Shown here: positions 45,801 through 54,400 of the stretch, piece after piece | Layout: the number at the start of each line of letters is the position of its first letter | Numbering within the stretch: the first letter of the stretch is position 1 | The notes under the pieces: generated by a model | Databases searched by the model: none | Seen by the model: only the letters and a program-made list of their open reading frames with translations | Told to the model about the DNA's origin: nothing | Position numbers and translations under genes: made by a program | Assembly: GCA_030537135.1 (NCBI GenBank) | Contig: JAUNOP010000006.1 | Span: 1-64,000, forward strand | Reading direction: 5' to 3' | Length of the DNA stretch: 64,000 nucleotides | Origin: Eubacteriales bacterium | Lineage (GTDB): Bacteria > Bacillota > Clostridia > Lachnospirales > Lachnospiraceae

Positions 45801-46362
45801 CTCCGATTCCTATCAGGTATTCCTCCAAATGCTGGTAGATCACCGGATTGCGCGCAATTCCCTGATAAAGAGCATATCTCCTGCTCCTGTCCTCCTTAAG
45901 AACATAGGAGAAGGCCTCTGGATTTTTAAAAATATGAAAGGCTTCTCTGAAATTGGTGCGGGCCAGAGCAAGAAACTCGTCCATAGAAGTAATTTCTCCC
46001 ACTGAGCTTCTTACCTGCTCCTTTTCCAGCTCCACATAAAAGGGAATTTTCTTTTCTCCAATACTGGTAATCAGAGTAAGGCTTCCCTCCACAGCTTCTC
46101 CTGGCTCCAGGCCTGACATGTCCACGCCAAAAGCAATGACAGCTTCTTCACCGGAAAATCTCTCCTTGTTCACCAGAATCCTTCTATGGCTGCTGGAAAT
46201 ATAGCCCCGCAGCTTTCTCTTGTCAGAGGCTCTCACAGACAGCTCTCCCTGGAAATTCCGCCCCTTTTTCACAGTCTCACGGACAGCCTCTCTGGATACC
46301 TCAACCGTGGGATGCATGTATTCAAATTTTCCATTTATCAATTGTTCTAATCTTCTTTTCAA
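42820..46362 (-). CDS. DUF5717-like giant protein, first gene of the cluster
   Basis: 1,180 residues. Residues ~1-115 look like a beta-rich N-terminal domain (LINGKFEYMHPTVEVSREAV; RGYISSSHRRILVNKERFSG; YGVD-like FGVDMSGLEPGEAVEG). From ~120 to ~1000 the protein is almost entirely helical with repeat-like pairs, resembling a TPR/alpha-solenoid. The last ~150 residues are beta-rich (YYFTVEDRENKQKTPEAVII). No catalytic motif, signal peptide or membrane segment. I recall the same N-terminal pattern in DUF5717 proteins. It probably serves as a large scaffold or recognition solenoid. Confidence 0.7.
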   Translation of the reverse strand: MKRRLEQLINGKFEYMHPTVEVSREAVRETVKKGRNFQGELSVRASDKRKLRGYISSSHRRILVNKERFSGEEAVIAFGVDMSGLEPGEAVEGSLTLITSIGEKKIPFYVELEKEQVRSSVGEITSMDEFLALARTNFREAFHIFKNPEAFSYVLKEDRSRRYALYQGIARNPVIYQHLEEYLIGIGAKEQVRLSLREDTAEYYELQESTQEYLELRRTGWGYLEIEVEVQGDFLSVPKKTIREDEFIGSVCRLNYVILKNVLGRGRKYGYIRLRTPYQELVYTVAASRDKKIQIQEGLAEKRYLAEFMKDYMALRTHKMDYKSWVSHTGSLLEGLKSTGRNYAKYQLYEAYVLYQEEKTEEAVGILKRFKGSSFARRDLEAAGAYVYLCYCTGLSGDSYQTARKLHSLYLQKEDSFLLFWLWSQLEDEFQTSPQKKLFAFEEQYERGCRSPLLYLEAWNVIAENIALLRRVGGLWTQVFLYAGKEGLLTEEISMRIAYLAGYEKHFSGSLFQALAAAYEAFPNNDTLEAVCKYIMKGNPRNPRFFRWFALAIEKGLRITRLYEYYMETIDISYQRELPRTLLLYFAYNNRSLGDDRRAYLFANIVLHKETAPKIYEDYLDGMKKFTAQMLEKEKINEDYAVLYQEFAMNPQTLEEAARIGRMLFTYRIYCDDPKVRSIVVRHPQMNQEEAYPCVRGIAYPRIYTKDGVILFQDSRQRRYAATVDYNRKKLFDEADVAESCLHLGAFQAGLLLYECEKQKLSSDSLDFFGILSRLSDFSSDYRKKIRRELLTYYASHIGEDQTEKALKEMDYHAFAAVNRKELLELLIASGFYDAAYEVIEEGGCEHVEPETLLKMTSRLILKKEMEEDEGLVALASQIYEQGKYDDVLLIYLMKFKKGDVDFLLRLWKSVRSFHLDTFDLEERILQTLMFTWDYRLEGEDVFQSYVHQTGKESVILAYLTFVSYGEFVHGMMQGELLEKCLETACERHWEMDAVCRLNYLKRLSEKDKLTQKEKRLAGEILAECEDKRLYFSFFARLPLEMLSMCRLEDKQCAEYRGNPRSRVVLHYALDSGFGTELEWKTEPVKNMYEGFFVRTFTMFYGESLRYYFTVEDRENKQKTPEAVIIMDKVQEENQSRFQLLNKILYNWRNAQIQQAKSLLTDYLDRERWVKHVYTIEKEP

Positions 46363-46380
46363 AACGCTCTCCTGTGGTTC

Positions 46381-46410
46381 TTGACTAATCTTACTTTCTG
46401 TCGCTATAAT
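46381..46410 (+). promoter_or_regulatory. SigA-type promoter of the aminotransferase gene
   Basis: TTGACT (46381-46386), 18-bp spacer, TATAAT (46405-46410). Leader of about 245 nt to the ATG at 46664. A TATAAT on the opposite strand (46413-46418) could serve the DUF5717 run, but no -35 was found for it. Confidence 0.6.
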
Positions 46411-46469
46411 GGATTATACACTATTTTTTTTTAAATGCCTACTGAATTCCAAAAAAAATGAGAAATACA

Positions 46470-46613
46470 GTTACTGTTCATACGGCTACTGTCCCGCGAG
46501 GTGTTTTGGCATGTATATGCCAAAATCTCGAGGCATACAAGCCAATTTTCCATTGCCGCAGGCAATCTGGAATGAATTTTGGCCTCGTTACTGAGAACGG
46601 AGTGAACAGTAAT
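46470..46613 (+). repeat. Inverted-repeat element / structured leader of the aminotransferase gene
   Basis: TTACTGTTCA (46471-46480) is the exact inverse of TGAACAGTAA (46603-46612). Between them are TTTTGGCATG-TATGCCAAAA and ATTGCC-GCA-GGCAAT hairpins. It fills most of the 300-bp gap 46363-46663. It could be a small palindromic mobile repeat or a folded 5' leader RNA. Confidence 0.5.
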
Positions 46614-46663
46614 GAAATATAAGCTGGTAGGCAGGAAAAAGAATCGGAAAGGCAGGTTGGCTC

Positions 46664-47806
46664 ATGACTGATAACAAGCAGTTTCACGGAAGTGATTTGG
46701 AAAAAATTGAAAAAATTTATGGAATTCCTAAAAATCAGATTATCAGCTTTGGCGCAAATGTAAATCCTCTCGGAGCCTCCCAGAAGGTACACAAGGCCCT
46801 CTGCTCAAATATGGACAGCATCTCCCGATATCCTGACAGAGACTATGTAGAGCTGCGCAAAGCCATTGGTAATTACACCAACGCCAAGCCAGAATATATT
46901 ATGGTTGGAAACGGCTGCACAGAGCTGATTTCCCTGTTTATCAAGACCCTCTCCCCAAGAAATACCCTCATCCTCGGTCCTTCCTACTCCGAATACGAGC
47001 GTGATATTGAGCTGTGCAAAGGAAGCTACAAATACTTCTTTCTCAAAGAGGGGCGTGATTTTGACCTGAACGTGAGAACACTTTTTGACAAGCTTGCCAA
47101 GCATGTGAATTTGCTGATTTTCTGCAATCCAAACAATCCCACCTCCACGGCTCTTTCCGTCAAAACCATCCAGCGGATTTTGTCCTACTGCCAGAAGCGG
47201 AATATCTTTGTTTTGATTGACGAGACCTATGCAGAGTTTGCTCCAAAGGAGCTCTCTATATCTGCAATTCCACTTGTGGATAATTATACTAACCTGATGA
47301 TTCTTCGGGGAACCTCGAAATTTTTCGCTGCGCCAGGGCTTCGTCTTGGCTATGGAATCTGCTCAGACAATCTGCTTCTTCTGCGCATGAAGAAGCAGCA
47401 GAATCCCTGGTCTGTAAACAGCATGGCAGAGGTCGCGGGCAGGGTTATGTTTGCAGACCGCACCTATATTCAGAATACCCGGAGACTCGTTGAGCTGGAA
47501 CGGACGCGCCTTAAGCTTGAATTTTCCTCCTGGAAATCCATTCAGGTGTATGACTCTGCCTGCAACTTCTTCTTTGCGAGAATTCTAAATTCTAATCTCA
47601 CTTCTGCCCAGGTCTTTGAACACTGTATTCAGAAGGGACTGATGATTCGGGACTGCGCTTCTTTTCCCGGACTTGATGAGCGCTTCTTCCGCTTCTGCAT
47701 CATGCTGCCCGCGCAGAATGACCTTCTGCTTGCAGCCCTGTATGAGCTTCTTGAAAAGCCCCTTGTAGAGGATAAAGAGGTCGCTTATCTGGAGGATGAA
47801 GAATAA
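46664..47806 (+). CDS. Histidinol-phosphate / threonine-phosphate type aminotransferase family protein
   Basis: 380 residues, PLP fold-type I. N-terminus FHGSDLEKIEKIYGIPKNQI then FGANVNPLG resembles CobD (threonine-phosphate decarboxylase) and HisC. FCNPNNPTS, the PLP-phenol Asp in LIDETYAEF, and the Schiff-base Lys in LRGTSKFFAAPGLRLGYG are all present. I cannot separate HisC from CobD by eye, and no cobalamin or histidine genes are nearby to decide. One of only three complete plus-strand genes in the window. It has its own promoter and a structured leader. Ends at a strong terminator. Confidence 0.82.
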   Translation: MTDNKQFHGSDLEKIEKIYGIPKNQIISFGANVNPLGASQKVHKALCSNMDSISRYPDRDYVELRKAIGNYTNAKPEYIMVGNGCTELISLFIKTLSPRNTLILGPSYSEYERDIELCKGSYKYFFLKEGRDFDLNVRTLFDKLAKHVNLLIFCNPNNPTSTALSVKTIQRILSYCQKRNIFVLIDETYAEFAPKELSISAIPLVDNYTNLMILRGTSKFFAAPGLRLGYGICSDNLLLLRMKKQQNPWSVNSMAEVAGRVMFADRTYIQNTRRLVELERTRLKLEFSSWKSIQVYDSACNFFFARILNSNLTSAQVFEHCIQKGLMIRDCASFPGLDERFFRFCIMLPAQNDLLLAALYELLEKPLVEDKEVAYLEDEE

Positions 47807-47853
47807 ATCAGAGCCTGTCAAGGGCTGCCTAGAGCAGCCGGACAGGCTCTGAT
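47807..47853. terminator. Bidirectional terminator between the aminotransferase and purF-like genes
   Basis: ATCAGAGCCTGTC (47807-47819) pairs with GACAGGCTCTGAT (47841-47853), with an inner GGCTGC/GCAGCC stem. A long, very stable hairpin between convergent genes. T-rich sequence follows on both sides only moderately. Confidence 0.7.
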
Positions 47854-47878
47854 TCATCCTATTTGTTCCTTGCTTTTC

Positions 47879-49294
47879 TTATTCCTGGCCGCTCCAGCAA
47901 TACGTACAGAGCTTGCACGGCTCAATGTCAATGGATTTCTTGAGGTCATCCAGACGATGATATTTCAGGGTTGTGAAATTCAGCTCCCTGCGGATTTCCT
48001 CCAGCATCTCACGGTAGTTTGCAGAATCCGGATTCGCATAATCAGCCAGAAGCTTTGCGTCCACATTCTCTCCCTCTCTCTTTGCAATCACCCGTCTTGT
48101 AATCAGATCCATGTCTGACTTTGATCTTGAAAAATTCAGATATTTGCAGCCAAAGAGAAGAGGCGGACATGCCGGGCGAATATGAACCTCCTTTGCTCCG
48201 TTGTTATACAGAAACTCTGTTGTCTCGCGAAGCTGGGTTCCGCGCACAATAGAATCGTCAATCATGAGAAGGCTCTTGTCCTTAATCAGCTTGTGTACTG
48301 GTATCAGCTTCATTCTGGCAATCAGATTTCTCTGGCTCTGCTGCGTAGGCATAAAGGAACGAGGCCAGGTAGGTGTATATTTGATAAATGGTCTGGCAAA
48401 CGGAACGCCAGAGCGGTTCGCATACCCAATGGCATGGGCAATTCCAGAGTCAGGAACACCTGCAACAATATCCGGGTGAATCTCCCCGGCATCTCTCTGT
48501 GCAAGGATGTCACCGCATCTATAGCGCATATCTTCCACATTCACTCCCTCATAGGTAGAGGTGGGATATCCATAATACACCCACAGAAAGGAGCAGATTT
48601 TCATCTTGTCTCCAGGCTTTTGCTTAATTTCCACACCGTCAGGAGTAATGAAATCAATTTCTCCGGGGCCTAACTCCCTGTAATCGTCATATCCCAGATT
48701 GATATAGGCAAAGCTCTCAAAGGAAGCACAGTATGCTCCCTCCTTGCGTCCAAGAATAAGAGGCGTTCTTCCCATACGGTCTCTGGCTGCATACAATCCC
48801 TTTGGCGTCATAAGCAGCATGGTCATGGAACCGTCGATTTTCTCCTGTGCATACCGGATTCCTTCCTCGATTGTGTCCTTCTGATTGATAAGAGAGGCTA
48901 CCATTTCTGTTGGGTTTACATTTCCGCCGCTCATCTCCAGAAAATGGGTGTGTCCGTTCTTAAAACAGTCGGCAATCAGTTCATCCATGTTGTTGACTTT
49001 GCCCACAGTTGTTATGGCAAAGGCTCCCAGATGGGAACGAACCAGCAGAGGCTGCGGCTCTGTATCTGAGATACAGCCAATACCCAGATTTCCCTTAAGC
49101 TCCGCTACATCACGGTCAAACTTCGTACGGAAGGGAGAGTTTTCAATATTATGAATGGCTCTGTCAAATCCGTTTGTCTCACTGTAAACAGCCATTCCGC
49201 CCCTTCTGGTGCCTAAATGAGAATGGTAATCAATTCCAAAGAACAAATCCAGGACACAACTGGTCTTGGAAGCAACTCCAAATATTCCGCCCAT
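47879..49294 (-). CDS. purF: Amidophosphoribosyltransferase family protein without the N-terminal Cys nucleophile
   Basis: 471 residues. The N-terminus reads MGGIFGVASK where PurF has a cleavable Met or propeptide followed by the catalytic Cys of CGIFG. The rest of the glutaminase fold is kept (SHLGTRRGGMAVY; GNLGIGCISDT; SGGNVNPTEM). The phosphoribosyltransferase part is intact, with PRPP motif SLLMIDDSIVRGTQ. The C-terminus has CKLCTYCWSG, possibly a metal or Fe-S site. I recall similar Cys-less PurF relatives in other gut anaerobes. It may use free ammonia or serve another role. It is not linked to the purC-purB-purA run. Confidence 0.85.
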   Translation of the reverse strand: MGGIFGVASKTSCVLDLFFGIDYHSHLGTRRGGMAVYSETNGFDRAIHNIENSPFRTKFDRDVAELKGNLGIGCISDTEPQPLLVRSHLGAFAITTVGKVNNMDELIADCFKNGHTHFLEMSGGNVNPTEMVASLINQKDTIEEGIRYAQEKIDGSMTMLLMTPKGLYAARDRMGRTPLILGRKEGAYCASFESFAYINLGYDDYRELGPGEIDFITPDGVEIKQKPGDKMKICSFLWVYYGYPTSTYEGVNVEDMRYRCGDILAQRDAGEIHPDIVAGVPDSGIAHAIGYANRSGVPFARPFIKYTPTWPRSFMPTQQSQRNLIARMKLIPVHKLIKDKSLLMIDDSIVRGTQLRETTEFLYNNGAKEVHIRPACPPLLFGCKYLNFSRSKSDMDLITRRVIAKREGENVDAKLLADYANPDSANYREMLEEIRRELNFTTLKYHRLDDLKKSIDIEPCKLCTYCWSGQE

Positions 49295-49465
49295 GCGTAT
49301 TTCTCCTTTTCAATGATGGCAACGCCTTCGCAGCCTGTAAAATACCCCTCACAGAGGGCAGTGCGCTCTGCGAACCGTCCCTATTCGTATTCTCTGTTTC
49401 GTACACCATTATATAGAAGAGCTTTTCAGAAGTAAAGATTTTTCCTCAAAAAATACAAAAAACCC

Positions 49466-49484
49466 TTTGTCCCGGAAGGACAAA
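49466..49484 (-). terminator. Terminator of fbp
   Basis: Minus strand TTTGTCC-TTCCG-GGACAAA, followed by GGGTTTTTTG. The stem begins 3 bp past the fbp stop. Confidence 0.75.
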
Positions 49485-49486
49485 TG

Positions 49487-51439
49487 CTATTTTTTCTCCT
49501 TGATGACTCCGTTTCTGTAAGCTGCAAGAAGCTGGCGAAGCTCTTCTATGCGCTCCTTGAGTTCTCGTCCTGTGTCTGTGTCTCCCACAAGCTGACGTCT
49601 TGCGCTCCAGGTAACAGCGACCTTTGTGGAGACAATATCCTTTTCCTCGCGCACAGCCGTCTCCACAGAGGTAAAGGGGTTATGAGCGCTCAGCTGTAAG
49701 CCGTAAGAATTATAGGTAAGTGTATAGCCTGCAATTCCTGTGACCTTCTGGTAGGCTCTTGAAAAGCCTCCGTCAATCACAATAACCTTGCCGCCGCACT
49801 TTACAGGGCTCTCTCCCTCACTCTGATGCACCGGAACATGGCCGTTTACAATATGCCCGTTTTCTCCTGAAAGTCCGAATTCCTCGAGAATTCGATTCAC
49901 AACCTCCGCGTTCTCCAGAAGACGGTAATAAGGATTTTTGGTCTCTTTCTTTGGCAGGGCCTCCTCAATAAAATATCTCTCAAAGGTAGTCATCTTATCC
50001 TTTCCAAAGAGAGGGGAATCTGAGCCTGCCCATATGTACCACATAATATCCTGCCCCTTTTTCTTTTCCTCTTCATCCAGAGCAAAGAAGGCTTTTCTCA
50101 CATAGGTTTCCAGCTCATCGTACAGAGCTTTGCCAGAGCAGGCCTTTCCATACACATCGGCGACCTTGAAATTTCCCTCCTCATCCAGAGGAACGCAGCC
50201 ATGAAAGAGCAGATTTCCATTATACACCTTATACAGGCCTCCCTTGTTCAGAAGAAGCTCTACATGGCGATGAAGCTTTTCACAATTCTGAAAGGCTGAG
50301 GCAATCCTGTCCATGGTCTCCTGTTCCTCTTCTGTCAACCTGTACGGATCCGCAGGGTCTATGGTCGGGAAGTGACAATCCTTTAAAGCATAAGTAATGC
50401 CGTCAAGAACAATGGTTCCCTCTTCATAATTAATTTTGTCCAGAAGGCACCGACTCTCCATGTGGAACTCTGGTCTGTCCAGAACAAGCTGCCCCTCCAG
50501 CTTAAACTGGATGACTGCAATCGCCTTGTGCATCTTTCTGGCCAGCTCTTCCTCTGAGACACTGTACTTTTTATCTCCCTTTAAGGTGAAGACCTCGCAG
50601 GAGTCATCCCCATAAACACTCATAGCAAGGCTTGCCAGAGGAATCAGATTGATTCCATAGCCGTCTTCCAGAATATCCTGGTTTCCATAGCGCAGGCTGT
50701 TGCGGATAACGGTTGCAATACAGGCTCCCTGTCCTGCTGCTGCTCCCATCCAGACTACGTCATGATTTCCCCACTGAATATCCAGAGAATGATACTCACA
50801 GAGACGATCCATGATAAAATGAGGACCAGGTCCTCTGTCATAAATATCCCCCAGAACGTGAAGATGGTCTATGACAAGTCTCTGCACCAGCTCTGCAAGA
50901 GCAATAATAAAGTTTTCGGCTCTGCCTATATCAATAATGGTGTTGACAATCTCGTCATAATAGGCCTCCTTGTCCAGAACCTCCGCCTTCTCTGTAATCA
51001 GCTCCTCAATCACATAAGCATAATCCTTTGGAAGAGCCTTGCGCACCTTGGAGCGCGTGTACTTGGAGGCAGTGGTCTTGCACACCTCGATGAGGCGGTA
51101 CAGGGTAATCCTGTACCAGTTCTCAATGTCATCCTCTGTTTTCTTGACCATCTCCATCTTTTCTCTCGGGTAATAGATCAAGGTGGCAAGGAAGCGCTTG
51201 TCATGGTTGCTCAGAGTATGTCCGAAGATTTCGTCAATCTTCTTTTTCACTGCCCCGGAGCCGTTTCTGAGTACATGGGAAAATGCCTCATACTCTCCAT
51301 GCAGGTCTGACAAAAAGTGTTCTGTTCCCTTTGGCAGGTTCAGAATAGACTGCAGATTAATAATCTCTGTGGACGCCTTTCCAATGGTGGGATATAACTC
51401 GGATAGTCCCTTTAAATAACGCATTTGCTCTCTCTCCAT
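49487..51439 (-). CDS. fbp: Class III fructose-1,6-bisphosphatase
   Basis: 650 residues, the usual large Firmicute type. Hydrolyses fructose-1,6-bisphosphate in gluconeogenesis. Calcineurin-like metal motifs are all present: FLSDLHGEYEAF (~43), LGDIYDRGPGPHFIMD (~197), WGNHDVVWMGAAAG (~221), and IVNGHVPVHQSEGESPVK (~535). The ATG at 51439 follows AGGAGGAGAAAT. It begins 20 bp after polC and ends at its own terminator. Confidence 0.94.
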   Translation of the reverse strand: MEREQMRYLKGLSELYPTIGKASTEIINLQSILNLPKGTEHFLSDLHGEYEAFSHVLRNGSGAVKKKIDEIFGHTLSNHDKRFLATLIYYPREKMEMVKKTEDDIENWYRITLYRLIEVCKTTASKYTRSKVRKALPKDYAYVIEELITEKAEVLDKEAYYDEIVNTIIDIGRAENFIIALAELVQRLVIDHLHVLGDIYDRGPGPHFIMDRLCEYHSLDIQWGNHDVVWMGAAAGQGACIATVIRNSLRYGNQDILEDGYGINLIPLASLAMSVYGDDSCEVFTLKGDKKYSVSEEELARKMHKAIAVIQFKLEGQLVLDRPEFHMESRCLLDKINYEEGTIVLDGITYALKDCHFPTIDPADPYRLTEEEQETMDRIASAFQNCEKLHRHVELLLNKGGLYKVYNGNLLFHGCVPLDEEGNFKVADVYGKACSGKALYDELETYVRKAFFALDEEEKKKGQDIMWYIWAGSDSPLFGKDKMTTFERYFIEEALPKKETKNPYYRLLENAEVVNRILEEFGLSGENGHIVNGHVPVHQSEGESPVKCGGKVIVIDGGFSRAYQKVTGIAGYTLTYNSYGLQLSAHNPFTSVETAVREEKDIVSTKVAVTWSARRQLVGDTDTGRELKERIEELRQLLAAYRNGVIKEKK

Positions 51440-51459
51440 ATTTCTCCTCCTTATCTCTG

Positions 51460-54400
51460 TCAGGTAGTAAAATCAAACAGGGAAAACTGATTTGACTCTG
51501 GGATGTCCCCAAACAGGCGCAGCTCATCCATCAAATCAATCACTGTCTTGCTGACCTTTGTGCGGTTGCGAAAATCATCCTTTGATAAGAACGGGCCGTC
51601 CTTGACTGCCTCCACCACTGCGTCAGCCGCCTTATCTCCCAGTCCTTCAATTGTATCCAGGGCAGGCATCAGCTTTCCGTCCACAATCTGGAACCGGTGC
51701 GCCTTTGCTGTGTACAGGTCTATCGGCACAAAGGAAAAGCCCCTGGCATACATCTCCTGAACCACTCGCATGTCCTTTAGCGTGTCCTGCTCCTTCTTGC
51801 TCGCAGAATCTCCCTTTTTCTTTATCTCATCCATATAAAATTCCAGCCTCTCCTTTCCCATGCACATAAGCTCATAGGAAAATGCGGTAGCGCGGATGCT
51901 GAAAAATGCCGCATAATAAGCAAGAGGCTGAAACACCTTATACCAGGCAATCCGATAGGCCATCATAACATAGGCGGCTGCATGCGCCTTTGGGAACATG
52001 TACTTAATCTTCTTGCAGGACCAGATATACCAGTCAGGAACTCCATGCTCTGTCATAATCTTCTCCCACTCCGGGCGAAGACCCTTTCCTTTTCGGACGC
52101 TTTCCATGATGGTAAAGGCCTGTCCGCTCTCCACACCCTTTCCGATAAGATAAATCATGATATCGTCACGGGTACAGATAGCAGTGGAAATGGTTGCCTT
52201 GCCCTGCTCAATCAAGGTCTGGGCATTGCCGAGCCACACATCGGTTCCGTGCGCAAGACCTGCAATCCGCACCAAATCAGAGAAATACTTTGGCTTTGTG
52301 TCAATAAGCATCTGCATGGCAAAATCTGTACCAAACTCCGGGACGCCAAGACACCCCAGTCTGCAGCCTCCGATATCCTGGGGAGTGATTCCAAGCGCCT
52401 TTGTGCTGGCAAACAGAGACATTACATCTGGCTGATCCAGCGGAACGGTCTTGGCGCTGATGCCGGTCACATCCTCAAGCATACGGATCATCGTGGGATC
52501 ATCGTGTCCGAGAATGTCGAGCTTTAAGAGATTTCCGTCAATCGAGTGGTAGTCAAAGTGTGTGGTGATGATATCGCTGTTCACATCATTGGCCGGGTGC
52601 TGAACCGGCGTAAATTTCTCTATTTCCTCACCCTTTGGCAGAACAATGATTCCTCCGGGGTGCTGACCGGTTGTTCTTCTCACCCCTGTGCAGCCCTGTA
52701 CAATCCGGTTGATTTCACAGTAGCGCTTGTGCTGGCCCCTCTCCTCAAAATAGTTTTTCACATAGCCAAAGGCTGTCTTCTCTGCCAGTGTGCCGATGGT
52801 TCCTGCCTTAAAGGTCTGCCCCTTTCCAAAAATAACCTCTGTGTAACGGTGTGCATTTGCCTGATATTCCCCGGAAAAATTCAGGTCAATGTCAGGCTCC
52901 TTGTCTCCCTTAAACCCAAGAAAGGTCTCAAAGGGAATATCAAATCCTTCCTTTGTCATTTTCACATGGCAGTGTGGACATTCCTTATCCGGCATGTCGC
53001 AGCCAGCCATTCCAGAATATTTTCTGACCTCAGGAGAATCAAAATCACTGTACTTGCATTTTGGGCAGATATAATGCGGCGGCAGCGGATTCACCTCTGT
53101 GATTCCAGACATAGTAGCTGCCAGGGAGGAACCGACAGAGCCTCTGGAACCCACAAGATAGCCATCCTCATTTGACTTCCATACAAGCCTCTGCGCAATA
53201 ATATACATAACTGCATAGCCGTTTGAGATAATAGAATGAAGCTCCTTGTTAAGGCGCTCCTCCACAATCTTCGGGAGAGTCTCCCCATACATCTCATGCG
53301 CCCTTTTAAAGCAGATTTCTCTTAAATCCTTGTCTGAATCAGGAATGACCGGAGGAAATTTGTCTGGATGAATAGGAGAGATTTTCTCGATCATATCTGC
53401 AATCTTGTTTGTGTTGGTGATCACGACCTCTTCTGCCTTCTCGCTTCCCAGATACTCAAATTCCTTAAGCATTTCCTCTGTTGTGCGAAGGTAGAGCGGA
53501 GCCTGATTATCTGCGTCTGTGAAGCCGTTTCCAGTCATGATAATACGCCTGTAAATCTCATCCTGCGGATCCATAAAATGTACGTCGCAGGTGGCGACCA
53601 CTGGTTTACAGAACTGCTCTCCCAGCTCCACGATTCTTCTGTTCAGGCTCTTTAAGTCCTCCTCTGAGGAAACCGTGTCGTTTTTTTCGTCTGCAATCAT
53701 AAAGGCATTGTTTCCAAGGGGCTGGATTTCCAGATAATCATAAAAGTTTACCAGACGGGCAATCTCTGTGTCAGGTGCGTTTCTCAAAAGCGCCTGGTAC
53801 AGCTCTCCTGCCTCGCAGGCGCTGCCTATGATAAGCCCGTCTCTGTGCTTTTCAAACACTGACTTTGGTACGCGAGGTCTTCGATTATAGTATTTAAGGT
53901 GCGACTGACTCACCAGCTTATACAGGTTAATTCGCCCTGTCTCATTCTTCACCAGAATAATTGCATGGTAGGTGGGGAGCTTTTTGATAGTGTTCTCTGA
54001 TATTGCTCCTTCCTTATTGAGAGTATCCAGGTCAAAAATCTCTCTCTCCTCCAGCATTTTCACAAATCGCACAAAAATCTCCGCTGTGCAGGCAGCGTCA
54101 TCCACGGCTCTGTGATGATGAGCCAGGGAAACACCCACTGCCTTTGCCACAGTATCCAGCTTAAAGCGGTTCAAGGCTGGAAGGAGAAAACGCGCCATGC
54201 CCACTGTATCCACGTAGGTAAATTCTCTCTCATCGCCAAGGCGCCGCAGATTTTCGATGATAAAGCTCATATCAAAGTCTGCATTATGCGCCACAAGCAC
54301 AGCTCCCTCGCAGAATTCCATAAAGCTTGGAAGCACCTTTTCAATTCCCGGCGCATCCAGAACCATGCTGTCATTTATGCTGGTAAGCTGCTCAATACGG

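Noticed and set aside
23184-46362. Calling the cluster an anti-phage defence island
   Set aside because: AAA and protease fusions do occur in proposed conflict systems, but there is no nuclease, toxin, integrase, tRNA site or composition break here, and the flanks are housekeeping genes. Function left open.
46664-47806. Firm HisC or CobD assignment
   Set aside because: Motifs are shared by both families and the neighbours do not decide between them.
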